Source: JBDKUD01 sp050943315
GTDB lineage: Bacteria; Bacillota; Syntrophomonadia; Syntrophomonadales; Syntrophomonadaceae
Direction: 5' to 3'
NCBI GenBank assembly: GCA_050943315.1
Contig: JBMNOY010000015.1
Span: 1-39,189 of the forward strand
Length of the DNA: 39,189 nt
The notes below the pieces were generated by a model that did no database searches, had not been told where the DNA came from, and saw only the letters and a list, made by a program, of their open reading frames with translations. Position numbers and translations under genes: made by a program. Each line of letters begins with the position of its first letter. The stretch's first letter is position 1. Of the stretch, positions 7,894 through 16,389 are shown in pieces.

Positions 7894-9552
7894 ATGCAAA
7901 TGAGTAAGAAAACGATAATAGTCGGCGGAGTAGCAGCAGGTGCCAGTGCTGCGGCCAGGTTAAGACGGCTGGATGAGACGGCTGAAATTATAATGGTTGA
8001 ACGAGGAGAAGATATTTCTTTTGCTAATTGTGGTCTTCCTTATTATGTGGGCGGGGTTATATCAAAAAGAAAAAGTCTACTGGTGCAAACTCCCCAAGCT
8101 ATGTCCAAACGGTTTAACATAGATGTCCGGACAATGAGTTTAGTACAAGAAATTTTACCTGGGGAGAAACAGGTTAAAATCAAAAATCTAGTGACTGGAG
8201 AGACTTATCTGGAGGACTATGATTATTTGGTTTTATGCCCGGGGGCGACCCCAGTTATGCCTGATATTCCGGGCGTTGACAAATCCAACGTGTTTACGGT
8301 AAGAAATATCCCCGATAGCGATATTATTAAAAGCTATATTGAACACGAAAAAGTACAATCAGCATTAATTGTTGGCGGCGGGTTTATCGGCATAGAAATG
8401 GCGGAAATGCTACAGGAGCTGGATATAGAAGCCAATCTGGTGGAAGCCGGGCCGCAGATTCTGGCAGCGCTGGACCCGGAGATGGCTGCCATAGCTCAAA
8501 ATCATTTAAGAGATGAAGAAATTAACCTTGTCCTAAATGACAAACCGGTAGCTTTCGAAGGAGGACAAAAGGTTGAGAAAGTCATCCTGGCCAGTGGTAC
8601 CACACTTTCGGTTGATATGGTGATTATCGGTATTGGAGTCAGACCAGAAGTCTGGCTGGCTGAAGAAGCGGGATTAAAGATTGGATCAACTGGTGGCATC
8701 ATGGTTAACGAATACCTGCAAACCTCTGATTCCAGCATATATGCAGCTGGTGATGCTATACAGATTAAGGATTTTCAAACCGGGGAAGATACCCTGATTC
8801 CTCTGGCCGGGCCGGCCAATCGTCAGGGATGGATTGTTGCCAATAATATTGCCGGTCACCGAATAAAGTATGCGGGCAGCCAGGGAACTGGTATTGTAAA
8901 AGTATTGCGTATGACTGCTGCATTCACCGGCAAAAATGAAAAACAACTTCGCAAGCTGGGCTGGGAATATCAGGCCTGTCATATTCACCCTAATTCACAT
9001 GCTGTTTACTATCCGGGTGCTACCCCGATGACTATTAAACTGCTGTTTACTCCTGACGAGGGAAAAGTGCTGGGAGCCCAAATCGTAGGTTATGACGGAG
9101 TGGATAAGCGCATAGATACCCTGGCTCAGGCTATACGCACCGGTTTAACTGTTTTTGACCTGCAGGAAATGGAACTGGCCTATGCGCCGCCTTATTCTTC
9201 GGCCAAAGATCCAGTAAATATGGTCGCTTATGCTGCTGCCAATATTGTCAATAAAGATGTGGAAGTAGTGCACTGGTATGAAGTTGCTGACAAGGTTAAG
9301 AGCGGGGCTTTTTTAATAGATGTGCGTACACGGGCAGAGGTTGAAAGAGGAATGGTCGATGGTGCTTATAATATTCCGGTAGATGATATCAGGGAACGCA
9401 TGGCTGAGATCCCCAGGGATAAGGAGATTTTACTATACTGTCAGGTGGGACTGAGAAGTTATATTGCCAACCGGATTCTGCGGCAACATGGTTATAATAC
9501 CAAAAATATCAGCGGGGGCTATAAACTGTATAGTGCCATAAAGAATCAGTAA
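7894..9552 (+). CDS. CoA-disulfide reductase-type flavoprotein with C-terminal rhodanese domain
   Basis: This is a 552-aa FAD/NAD(P)H disulfide oxidoreductase of the CoADR-rhodanese class, which reduces CoA disulfide or CoA persulfide/polysulfide in the cytoplasm. The N-terminus has the FAD-binding VGGVAAGASAAARLR motif. It is followed by the single redox cysteine of the family in SFANCGLPYY (C46), then an NAD-binding GGGFIGIEMAE motif and the second FAD motif YAAGDA. A rhodanese domain occupies about residues 460-552, with active-site C516 in YCQVGLRS. The start could be the ATG at 7894 or the one at 7900. It is the first gene behind a consensus promoter. The next gene begins immediately after its stop, so the two are co-transcribed. 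The exact substrate cannot be read from sequence. Confidence 0.92.
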   Translation: MQMSKKTIIVGGVAAGASAAARLRRLDETAEIIMVERGEDISFANCGLPYYVGGVISKRKSLLVQTPQAMSKRFNIDVRTMSLVQEILPGEKQVKIKNLVTGETYLEDYDYLVLCPGATPVMPDIPGVDKSNVFTVRNIPDSDIIKSYIEHEKVQSALIVGGGFIGIEMAEMLQELDIEANLVEAGPQILAALDPEMAAIAQNHLRDEEINLVLNDKPVAFEGGQKVEKVILASGTTLSVDMVIIGIGVRPEVWLAEEAGLKIGSTGGIMVNEYLQTSDSSIYAAGDAIQIKDFQTGEDTLIPLAGPANRQGWIVANNIAGHRIKYAGSQGTGIVKVLRMTAAFTGKNEKQLRKLGWEYQACHIHPNSHAVYYPGATPMTIKLLFTPDEGKVLGAQIVGYDGVDKRIDTLAQAIRTGLTVFDLQEMELAYAPPYSSAKDPVNMVAYAAANIVNKDVEVVHWYEVADKVKSGAFLIDVRTRAEVERGMVDGAYNIPVDDIRERMAEIPRDKEILLYCQVGLRSYIANRILRQHGYNTKNISGGYKLYSAIKNQ

Positions 9553-10314
9553 GTGAGGGAGGGGGAGGTTATCCGTTATACATCAGTACCAGAAGCTTTA
9601 AATGGTTTGCTAAAGCAATACCCTGAAATGCTACGAAGCCATATTAATGTAACCACACGAGGATTATCGGTGAAAGAGGCCATAGGAAAACCGGAACGGC
9701 AGGACTTCCCTCTGCTAACCGGAAAGGAGGTTCTTGTCCAGGCGGAGATAGATGGTTGTGTGGGGCAAGCTTTTACTGCCAATCCCAGGGAATATAAAGG
9801 CCCGGTAGCAGAGGTTTTAAGACTGTCATCTGATCATCCGGGGAACCTGGCTCTTCAGGCAGCTACACTCAATGCCCTGGCCAAAAGAGTCGGCCTGGTT
9901 GACCATACTGTTCACTGCCGGGACACCGGCCCGGAATTATGTGCTCAGGCTATTGCCCGGACCGTATTAGAAAGGCATGGTAAATGCAGAGTCGGTATCA
10001 TTGGCTACCAGCCTGCAATTCTGGAGAACTGTGCATCAGTTTTTGGCCCGGAAAATGTACGTATTACAGATCTTAATCCATCCAACATCGGACAGACAAG
10101 ATATGGTGTCAAGGTCTGGAATGGGGAGAATGATACGGCGAAATTGGCCGGGTTTTGTGATATCTTCCTGGTTACCGGAACAGTTCTGACCAATGGAACA
10201 TTTAACGGTATTAGTCATCTGTTTGAAGGAAAACCGGTTTATTTTTATGGAACCACTGCTGCTGCTTTTGCAGTCATGAATGAGCTGCCCAGATTATGTG
10301 AACAAAGTTCCTAA
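9553..10314 (+). CDS. DUF4213/DUF364 family protein (putative heavy-metal chelation domain)
   Basis: This protein of about 253 aa resembles the DUF4213-DUF364 family, annotated elsewhere as putative heavy-metal chelation proteins. The first 90 residues fit DUF4213. The C-terminal part has the DUF364 features VGIIGYQPAILEN, a DLNP block and the VTGTVLTNGTFNG segment. No membrane or signal segment is seen, so it should be cytoplasmic. The start is uncertain. GTG 9553 abuts the previous stop codon, but the only strong purine-rich ribosome site (GGAGGGGGAGG, about 9559-9569) lies after it, with no ATG, GTG or TTG at the right distance downstream. Its operon partners are a CoA/persulfide flavoprotein and NifX-like proteins, so a role in metal or sulfur cofactor handling is an inference. 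Confidence 0.75.
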   Translation: MREGEVIRYTSVPEALNGLLKQYPEMLRSHINVTTRGLSVKEAIGKPERQDFPLLTGKEVLVQAEIDGCVGQAFTANPREYKGPVAEVLRLSSDHPGNLALQAATLNALAKRVGLVDHTVHCRDTGPELCAQAIARTVLERHGKCRVGIIGYQPAILENCASVFGPENVRITDLNPSNIGQTRYGVKVWNGENDTAKLAGFCDIFLVTGTVLTNGTFNGISHLFEGKPVYFYGTTAAAFAVMNELPRLCEQSS

Positions 10315-10402
10315 AAGGGGATTTTCTTAGTATAGTTCAGCCAACTGTTATCCGACAATGGCTGGGTTGATAGTAATTAGAATAAAAATGGAGGGTGAAA
10401 CA

Positions 10403-10759
10403 ATGAAAATAGGTATGCCTAAGAACGGAGAATTTATAAATCAGCATTTTGGTCAAAGTCAGGAGTTTCTAATTGCATCCGTGGAGAACGGACAAGTAGT
10501 AGAGAAAAAGGTGATAAGCGGTCAATCGCTGCAGCATAATCATGCTGGTTTGTCTGGCTTATTCTTAACCGAAGGAGTCTCACTGGTTATTACCGGCGGA
10601 ATTGGTCAGCCCGCTTTTAATGCCTTGGTTGAGAATGGACTGCAGGTTATTCGAGGTGCCACGGGCACCTGTGATGAAGTTCTGGAGAAGTACATTCAGG
10701 GTGAGCTAACTGATCAGAATGTTACCTGTAATCATCATGGCGGACACAATTATCATTAA
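10403..10759 (+). CDS. NifX/NifB-C-terminal-type (dinitrogenase FeMo-cofactor family) protein
   Basis: This small 118-aa protein belongs to the Nitro_FeMo-Co family (NifX, NafY, the NifB C-terminus, MTH1175-like). These bind iron-sulfur or FeMo-cofactor precursors or have unknown carrier roles. It begins MKIGMPKNGEFINQHFGQ, the typical first strand and His-containing loop. It has the TGGIGQPAFNAL motif and a histidine-rich tail (CNHHGGHNYH), which suggests metal binding. I chose the ATG at 10403 because GAGGGTG lies at 10391-10397; the in-frame codons upstream lack a ribosome site. No nitrogenase genes are in the window, so a nitrogenase role is not implied. Confidence 0.88.
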   Translation: MKIGMPKNGEFINQHFGQSQEFLIASVENGQVVEKKVISGQSLQHNHAGLSGLFLTEGVSLVITGGIGQPAFNALVENGLQVIRGATGTCDEVLEKYIQGELTDQNVTCNHHGGHNYH

Positions 10760-10804
10760 ATTATTGGCATTGATTTGAAAATAAGGTAAGTGGGGTTTGT
10801 AGAG

Positions 10805-11554
10805 ATGCCCAGAAAAACGAAATGCAGAAAAGTGGGATTTATCCCTCTAGTTAAAGTCTTTAAGCCCGTGGGGATTCCCTTGTCCGCATTAGAAGAAGTG
10901 GTTTTGAAGGTAGAAGAAATAGAGGCTATTCGATTAAAAAACCTTCTTAATCTGGAACAAGAAGAATGTGCTGAAATGATGCGAATTTCCCGACCCACCT
11001 TTCAGCGTATTTTAGGGGATGCTTATTCTAAAATTGCCGATGCCTTATCAAATGGCAAAGGCATTCGGATTGAAGGCGGTAGTTATTGTCTGGGAAACGG
11101 GTATTGCCGACGCCGGAATAAGGTTATAAGTCCTGATGAAAATTGTGAATTTTACGATGCGGGTATGGGGTTACAGCAATCTCAACCGGATGAAAATTGG
11201 CCGAACAACTTGATTGCAGTAGCTTCAGATGGAACAACCCCTTCATCTATTGTAGAAGAGCGGTTTGGATATGCGCACTATTTTCTTCTCTGGAATCCTT
11301 ATCATGAGAAATATAGCCTGCTGGAAATTAATCATAAAGATGAGGGCCCGGGGTTAGGAACAGAAAGTGCACAGAAACTGATTAAGGCTGGAGTAGGTAT
11401 TCTAATTGTCAACAAAATTGGTCCCAAGGCCTTTACGCTTTTAGAAAGAGCTAATATAGCTGTTTATACCGGAGCAAGTGGAAAAACTGTTGACGAGGCA
11501 ATAAATATGTTGGGCGCTCAACAGCTTACTAAACTAGAGGTTTATAATAATTGA
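10805..11554 (+). CDS. DUF134 DNA-binding domain fused to a NifX-like domain
   Basis: This is a 249-aa two-domain protein. Residues 1 to about 100 are a textbook DUF134 domain (PRKTKCRKVGFIP, FKPVGIPLSALEEVVL, EECAEMMRISRPTFQRIL), with a helix-turn-helix resembling sigma-70 region 4. Residues about 135-245 repeat the Nitro_FeMo-Co fold (FGYAHYFLLW, GPGLGTESAQKLIKAGVGILIV). I chose ATG 10805 because DUF134 proteins start MPR/MAR; a GTG at 10790 would add five residues. It is the last gene of the run from 7894. It may be a regulator that senses a metal or Fe-S ligand through its NifX-like domain and controls this operon, but that is inference. It converges on the CarD-like gene with only 18 bp between the stops. 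Confidence 0.88.
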   Translation: MPRKTKCRKVGFIPLVKVFKPVGIPLSALEEVVLKVEEIEAIRLKNLLNLEQEECAEMMRISRPTFQRILGDAYSKIADALSNGKGIRIEGGSYCLGNGYCRRRNKVISPDENCEFYDAGMGLQQSQPDENWPNNLIAVASDGTTPSSIVEERFGYAHYFLLWNPYHEKYSLLEINHKDEGPGLGTESAQKLIKAGVGILIVNKIGPKAFTLLERANIAVYTGASGKTVDEAINMLGAQQLTKLEVYNN

Positions 11555-11572
11555 CACCCCAAACCCCACTCC

Positions 11573-12073
11573 TTATTTTTGCGGAATATGTTCGATAATA
11601 TAGGAGACTACTTGGTCCGGAGGGATATTCAGAGCTACAGCGAATTCTTCACAAAGTTGCTTTTCAGCGGTATTCATAATATCTTCATCAGTTCTGGATA
11701 ACTTCTTACCAATAGCGGTTTTTGCTTCTCTTTCCAGATACAATGTTTTGATAATTTTCACCCGTTCTTCATTTCTTGCCAGCCGGAGAGCAGATTTGAA
11801 ATAAGCACTTCTTTCTTTCTCATCGTCAATCATGACCGTTTCTATTTCCGGCATCTTCTCAATTAATGATAAGGCATCATCTTTGGTAATGATTGACCTC
11901 ATCAAAATATTACGGTTATTAACCGGGACTTTAATAGTCATATTTTTGTCGTAGACAGGTTCTAAAACGTAATATTGGGTTTCATCATTATTAATATATT
12001 CGTCTTTTCTAATATCTGTAATCCGGCAAACTCCTGTTAAGCCGTATACAACATAATCATTTACTTTGAACAT
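11573..12073 (-). CDS. CarD-like RNA-polymerase-binding regulator
   Basis: This 166-aa protein has the CarD/CdnL/TRCF-type RNA polymerase interaction domain at its N-terminus (FKVNDYVVYGLTGVCRI, YYVLEPVYDKNMTIKVPV). A helical C-terminal domain follows, as in CarD family transcription factors that contact the beta subunit and stabilise open complexes. The start at 12073 is preceded on the minus strand by AAGGAAGGAG at good spacing. The frame extends upstream for 36 more codons, but without a ribosome site and without family similarity. It lies downstream of a MarR gene on the same strand, with a weak terminator-like hairpin between them. There is no sign of truncation. Confidence 0.9.
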   Translation of the reverse strand: MFKVNDYVVYGLTGVCRITDIRKDEYINNDETQYYVLEPVYDKNMTIKVPVNNRNILMRSIITKDDALSLIEKMPEIETVMIDDEKERSAYFKSALRLARNEERVKIIKTLYLEREAKTAIGKKLSRTDEDIMNTAEKQLCEEFAVALNIPPDQVVSYIIEHIPQK

Positions 12074-12138
12074 ATTTGTCTCCTTCCTTGTATAGCTGGC
12101 CAAGGCATGTATTTCCGGGGCATACCTCTCAACTTGCG

Positions 12139-12164
12139 AAAATACCCGCACTAAAAACGCGGTA
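12139..12164 (-). terminator. Weak minus-strand terminator between the MarR and CarD-like genes
   Basis: On the minus strand TACCGC (12164-12159) pairs with GCGGGTA (12149-12143), with one bulged G, followed by TTTT (12142-12139). It would end the MarR transcript before the CarD-like gene. The stem is short, so confidence is low. Confidence 0.35.
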
Positions 12165-12196
12165 CTAAGCCGGGCAGTCAAAAAGATTAAGGCTAG

Positions 12197-12688
12197 TCAA
12201 GTTTCAGGGAATCCTACATCGTTCCTAACAGATTCTTGCTTCTGGTAGATTTTTTTCATGGCTTGATAGACTTGATGTATAGTTTCAATCATAATTAAGC
12301 AGTTTGCTTCATTTATTTCTGAAAATTCTTTCTCCAAGTCTTCAATGAAACTAAGAACATACTTATGAATGTATTGTTCTCCTAGCTCGGTTGTCTGCAC
12401 CAGCACAACGCGTTTATCTAATGGTGAGCTGATTTTTTTAACTATATTTAATTCAACCATTTCATTGATAAACCTGGTTGTATTAGGAAGCAGCAATCCA
12501 GATACATTACTGATATCTGAAACGCGTGCACTTTCCGTATCACCACGAATTTTATATATTGCATTCAAAATACGAAAATAAACCGGTTTGAAATTCGGCG
12601 GCAGTTGCGGTAATAAACCTAATGCTTCCTTAGCAGATTCAAATGCATCCAGGATGTTTTCTACCAGTTTTGCATCTATCTTTTGCAA
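12197..12688 (-). CDS. MarR-family transcriptional regulator
   Basis: This 163-aa protein has a winged-helix core in its middle (RVSDISNVSGLLLPNTTRFINEMVELNIVKKISSPLDKRVVLVQTTELG). It shows the DKR wing typical of MarR regulators, flanked by helices for dimerisation. The only plausible start is TTG at 12688, since the next in-frame Met lies inside the helix-turn-helix. The ribosome site is weak (a GGGG run about eight bases upstream). An AT-rich perfect palindrome 24 bp upstream is a likely self-operator. The Mo-hydroxylase operon begins divergently 520 bp away and could be another target, but nothing in the sequence proves it. Confidence 0.85.
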   Translation of the reverse strand: MQKIDAKLVENILDAFESAKEALGLLPQLPPNFKPVYFRILNAIYKIRGDTESARVSDISNVSGLLLPNTTRFINEMVELNIVKKISSPLDKRVVLVQTTELGEQYIHKYVLSFIEDLEKEFSEINEANCLIMIETIHQVYQAMKKIYQKQESVRNDVGFPET

Positions 12689-12708
12689 TTTTCGAACCCC
12701 GTATGGTT

Positions 12709-12730
12709 ATTTAATATAATTATATTATAT
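12709..12730. promoter_or_regulatory. AT-rich palindrome, candidate MarR operator and promoter region
   Basis: TAATATAATTATATTA (12712-12727) is a perfect 16-bp palindrome, extended imperfectly to 12709-12730. It contains TATAAT-like stretches on the minus strand and lies just upstream of the MarR start. MarR proteins usually bind such palindromes over their own promoter. Confidence 0.5.
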
Positions 12731-13207
12731 AACTAAATGGTTCCAAAATCCAAGCATATGCTTCAGATACCTGATTTTAAAGTGAACCGAGGCGTTTACG
12801 GTGTTCGTTCCTTACCGCTATAATGTTCCTGTTATCTAGCCTCAGCCTAATCTACCTCAAGAAACGTAGCTCCGTCAGCCATTAGTTACTGACGAGCTTT
12901 CTAAATCCAGCAAATCATGGATTGTACCGGTTAATTTCATTCAGGGGTAATTATTTATAGCGGGCTGATTTAAAAACCGGGCATCCTTAGGAAAAAGTCT
13001 TTGTAAGTTTTACATTAATGATTGGTTAAATAAAAATACTAAAACTAAACCCTGTAAATTTAAGGGGTGGAGATTTCTGCGAATGGAGGTTATGGCTTGC
13101 CTATTACCGTAACAGTTCTTTTTTATTTTTAAATTCTTCCCGGTACGGTATAGGAACCTGATCTCTTAGGTATACGATTTGGACAACCTAAAGCAAGGAG
13201 GAAAAGC
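12731..13207 (+). promoter_or_regulatory. Long leader/intergenic region before the Mo-hydroxylase operon
   Basis: No convincing gene is seen in this 477-bp gap. It holds a strong bulged hairpin at 12868-12898 (listed separately). A short inverted repeat TGTAA-GTT-TTACA (13002-13014) overlaps a possible -35 box TTTACA (13009-13014), with an AT-rich -10 candidate near 13031. Next to the gene is the ribosome site AAGGAGG (about 13195-13201) for the GTG at 13208. I compared it by eye with purine riboswitches and found no match. Confidence 0.4.
12868..12898 (+). ncRNA. Strong hairpin in the Mo-hydroxylase upstream region
   Basis: AGCTCCGTCAG (12868-12878) pairs with CTGACGAGCT (12889-12898), with one bulged C and a 10-base loop, followed by TTTCTAAA. 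It could be an intrinsic terminator or part of a structured leader RNA. No known riboswitch class is recognised. Confidence 0.35.
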
Positions 13208-15541
13208 GTGGAGCCCCAATTTATAGGACAGGATATTATTCGTAAAGATGCCTGGGAAAAAGTAACCGGCCGGGCCAGGTATAACACCGATGTTGCTTCC
13301 CCCAATCTCCTGCATGGGGTAATCGTCACCAGTACCTGTTCCCATGGCAATATAAAAAGGATTGACTATGCTGAAGCCATCAGAATGCCAGGCGTAAAAG
13401 CGATTATAACCGGTGATGCATATCCTATGTTGACCGGTTCGGTGATTGAGGATCGTCCCCCTCTGGCCCAAAAAAAAGTGCGCTATTACGGAGAACCGGT
13501 AGCTGTTGTTATTGCCCGCAGCGAAGCGGAAGCCAGCGCAGCAGCGGCCCGGGTCAAGGTAGATTATGAAAACCTGCCGGCAGTTGAATCTCCCCGGCAA
13601 GCAATGGAACGTGAAGCTCCTTTAGTGCACGAAAACCTGGGTCAATACAAAAAGGTAATACCACAAGTTTATCCGCAAGCGAACACCAATATTGTTCACC
13701 ATGCCAAAATCCGTAAAGGTAACCTAAATCAGGGTTGGGCCCAATGCGAGGTAATCGTTGAGGGAACCTACTCTCTTCCCCATGCTGATCATATAGCCAT
13801 GGAGCCCCGCAATGCCATAGCGGAGATTCTTCCGGACGGACAAATCGTTATTCACACCAGTTCTCAATCTCCCTTTGCGGTACGCAAGCTTATCAGTCAG
13901 CATTTTAAGGTGGACCTGGGCAAGGTACAGGTCCGAGTACCTTTGGTTGGCGGAGGGTATGGGGGAAAAGCACCAACTAATTTGGAATACCTGGCGGTAA
14001 TGGCTTCGCTAGCAGTCGAAGGGCAGCCGGTACTTATTGCCAATACCAGGGAACAGGACATGGCCTCATCGCCTGGAAAAATTGCGTTGGAGGCAAAAGT
14101 AAAACTTGGTGCCCGAAAAGATGGCACGCTGGTTGCCGGGGAATATTACTTTGTCGTGGGAACCGGAGCCTATGCCGACACGGGACCGCGCATGACTGAT
14201 GCTATGGCTATGAGTTGCACCGGACCGTATAAGCTTGAGAATGTCTGGTGTGATGCTTACTGTGTTTATACAAATCATACCTATGCTACTTCATTTCGTG
14301 GCTTTGGCCATACTTCATTTACGTTTGCGGTGGAACGCACCATGGATAAACTTGCCAATGCACTAAACATGGACTCCCTTGATTTAAGAAAAATAAATGC
14401 CATTATCCCCGGAGCAACCAGTCCTACTCAGGTAGTGTTAACCCCCAGCAATCTGGGATATTTGCCGGCCTGTTTGGACAAGGTGCAGAAATTAATTAAC
14501 TGGGATGAAGGCCAGCGCATAGTTGTGGATAATAGCCGTATTAGGGCTAAAGGGGTAGCCTGTATCTGGAAAACCTCCAGTTCTCCTACTGATGCTTTCG
14601 CATCAGCTGTAGTTACATTTAATTCTGATGGAAGTGCCAACTTGCAGATTGGAGCGGTAGAGATAGGCCCTTCCACCAAGACTACCCTGGCTCAAATTCT
14701 GGCGGAAGAACTTAAAGTGGATATTAACCGTATTTATGTCCAAATGGAAGTCGATACCCGTACCAGTCCTCACGACTGGAAAACAGTAGCTAGTATGTCA
14801 ACTTTTTTAGTAGGGCGGGCGGTACAGGAAGCAGCCAAAGATGCCCTGCGCCAAATAATTGACCTGGCCGCCATAGCCATGAAATGTTCAGCTGAGGATC
14901 TGGCAGTCTCAGCGGGCAGAGTCTATCTTAAAGATAATCCTCATTATTATGTAGAATATGCTGATGTCGTTCACGGTTATAAATATCCCAATGGCAATAC
15001 AGTGGGAAGCCAGATAATAGGAACTGGTACTTATGTTATGCCTCATCTTTCTCCTATGGATAAGGAAACCGGCAAAGGGAAGCCTGGTCCCTATCAAACC
15101 CCGGGTGCTCAAGCAGTGGAAATTGAACTCAATACTGCTGATTATACCTACAGAATTCTTAAGGCGGCTACAGTGCTGGATGCAGGTAGAGTAATTAATC
15201 CGAAAAGTGCCCGGGGAGTAGTAATGGGTGCCATGGGTATGGGTCTGGGCCTGGGCAGCCGGGAAGCCTTTATTTATGACGAAAATCAAAAGCTTAAAAA
15301 TACCAGCCTGCGCACTTATAAAGTAATGCGCATTGGTGAGCAGCCGGAATATCTGGTGGATTGGGTGGAAACCCCGAACATGATTGGACCTTATGGGGCC
15401 CGGGGATTGGCGGAACACGGAATAGTCGGCATACATGCGGCACTGGTTAACGCCCTCAGCCGGGCGGCCGGGGTGGAACTGGAAGAAATACCGGTATATC
15501 CTGAAGTAATCTGGAGAAAAGTGGAGGAGAGCAAACTGTGA
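13208..15541 (+). CDS. Xanthine dehydrogenase-family molybdenum-binding subunit
   Basis: This 777-aa catalytic subunit belongs to a Mo hydroxylase of the xanthine oxidase family, which inserts water-derived oxygen into an N-heterocycle or aldehyde. It opens with GQDIIRKDAWEKVTGRARY, the small a/b-hammerhead domain, followed by the two Mo-pterin-binding domains. Visible active-site blocks are SSQSPFAVRK, VGGGYGGK, a SFRGFGHTSF segment where the substrate-site Arg sits, and GARGLAEHG with the probable catalytic base E736. The GTG start at 13208 follows AAGGAGG. The gene overlaps the FAD subunit by four bases. The split Mo/FAD/FeS architecture matches bacterial xanthine or nicotinate dehydrogenases and CO dehydrogenase relatives. 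The substrate is not proven, but purine-related neighbours favour xanthine or another purine. Confidence 0.92.
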   Translation: MEPQFIGQDIIRKDAWEKVTGRARYNTDVASPNLLHGVIVTSTCSHGNIKRIDYAEAIRMPGVKAIITGDAYPMLTGSVIEDRPPLAQKKVRYYGEPVAVVIARSEAEASAAAARVKVDYENLPAVESPRQAMEREAPLVHENLGQYKKVIPQVYPQANTNIVHHAKIRKGNLNQGWAQCEVIVEGTYSLPHADHIAMEPRNAIAEILPDGQIVIHTSSQSPFAVRKLISQHFKVDLGKVQVRVPLVGGGYGGKAPTNLEYLAVMASLAVEGQPVLIANTREQDMASSPGKIALEAKVKLGARKDGTLVAGEYYFVVGTGAYADTGPRMTDAMAMSCTGPYKLENVWCDAYCVYTNHTYATSFRGFGHTSFTFAVERTMDKLANALNMDSLDLRKINAIIPGATSPTQVVLTPSNLGYLPACLDKVQKLINWDEGQRIVVDNSRIRAKGVACIWKTSSSPTDAFASAVVTFNSDGSANLQIGAVEIGPSTKTTLAQILAEELKVDINRIYVQMEVDTRTSPHDWKTVASMSTFLVGRAVQEAAKDALRQIIDLAAIAMKCSAEDLAVSAGRVYLKDNPHYYVEYADVVHGYKYPNGNTVGSQIIGTGTYVMPHLSPMDKETGKGKPGPYQTPGAQAVEIELNTADYTYRILKAATVLDAGRVINPKSARGVVMGAMGMGLGLGSREAFIYDENQKLKNTSLRTYKVMRIGEQPEYLVDWVETPNMIGPYGARGLAEHGIVGIHAALVNALSRAAGVELEEIPVYPEVIWRKVEESKL

Positions 15542-16389
15542 TTCCATTTGACTTCGAATATTATCGTCCCGGTACCGTGGAAAGTGCAGTTAGCAACTAT
15601 CAATGTCTTGAACGCCGTGGAAAGAATCCTGTGTATTATGGCGGCGGGACCGAAATCATCAGTATGGCCCGCATGGCAAATATCTGCACCGGGGCCGTAA
15701 TCGATATAAAAGACATACCCGAGTGTAATATTCTGGAGATTCAGCAAGACCATCTGGTCATAGGGGCAGCGGTTACCCTGACCCAAATCCACGAGTCCAA
15801 CTTGTTTCCGTTGTTAGCCCAAGCCAGTGCCCGGGTTGCTGATCACACCATACAGAATAAAATTACCCTGGGGGGGAATATTTGCGGCACTATCATTTAT
15901 CGAGAAGCGGTGCTGCCTTTATTGTTGGCTGACAGTGAAGTGGTTATTGCCGGGCCGAAGGGGGAAAAGACATTGCCGATTAACCAGATATTTAATGAAC
16001 GCCTGCGATTAGAAAAAGGGGAATTAATGGTTCAGGTAAAAATAGCTACATCTTATTTGTCCTGCCCATATGTGCATGTAAAGCGAACCAAAGAGGATAA
16101 GATTAATTACCCTTTGCTGACTATTTGCGCATTGCGGGCAGATAAGGTGGTGCGTATTGCCTTTAGCGGCCTGGGGGATTTTCCGTTCCGGTCCATAGAA
16201 ATGGAAAATGAACTAAATAACAATTCAATACCGATAGGAGAGAGGGTCGACAAGGCCATTAATATTACTCCAATTCCCATTGCCAGCAACCTGGAGGGAT
16301 CTGCGGAGTATCGAACATTTATATTGAGAAATCTATTGACCAGTATTGTAAACGAGTTGGGGGGTATAGCAAGTGTTCCAAATGGTTGA
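15538..16389 (+). CDS. Xanthine dehydrogenase-family FAD-binding subunit
   Basis: This 283-aa medium subunit carries FAD and passes electrons from the Fe-S subunit to NAD or another acceptor. It has the FAD pyrophosphate-binding loop in YYGGGTEII near residue 35 and the second loop TLGGNICG around residue 115, followed by the CO dehydrogenase flavoprotein C-terminal domain. The start is GTG 15538, overlapping the upstream TGA (GTGA), with GGAGGAGAG just before it. It overlaps the Fe-S subunit by 17 bases. The tight overlaps show one co-translated enzyme of normal subunit sizes. Confidence 0.92.
   Translation: MIPFDFEYYRPGTVESAVSNYQCLERRGKNPVYYGGGTEIISMARMANICTGAVIDIKDIPECNILEIQQDHLVIGAAVTLTQIHESNLFPLLAQASARVADHTIQNKITLGGNICGTIIYREAVLPLLLADSEVVIAGPKGEKTLPINQIFNERLRLEKGELMVQVKIATSYLSCPYVHVKRTKEDKINYPLLTICALRADKVVRIAFSGLGDFPFRSIEMENELNNNSIPIGERVDKAINITPIPIASNLEGSAEYRTFILRNLLTSIVNELGGIASVPNG

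Noticed and set aside
10403..11554. Nitrogen-fixation (nif) locus
   Set aside because: NifX-type domains are common in organisms without nitrogenase, and no nifHDK, nifB or nifEN gene is present.
12074..12181. N-terminal extension of the CarD-like protein
   Set aside because: The extra 36 codons have no ribosome site and no family similarity, whereas 12073 has a strong one.
12731..13207. Purine or molybdenum-cofactor riboswitch before the Mo-hydroxylase operon
   Set aside because: I could not find the conserved core sequences of either class; only an unassigned hairpin is visible.
14909..15547. Open minus-strand frame of 212 codons opposite the Mo-hydroxylase gene
   Set aside because: It is wholly antisense to a strongly supported gene, has no ribosome site or family pattern, and its composition is that of a shadow frame.
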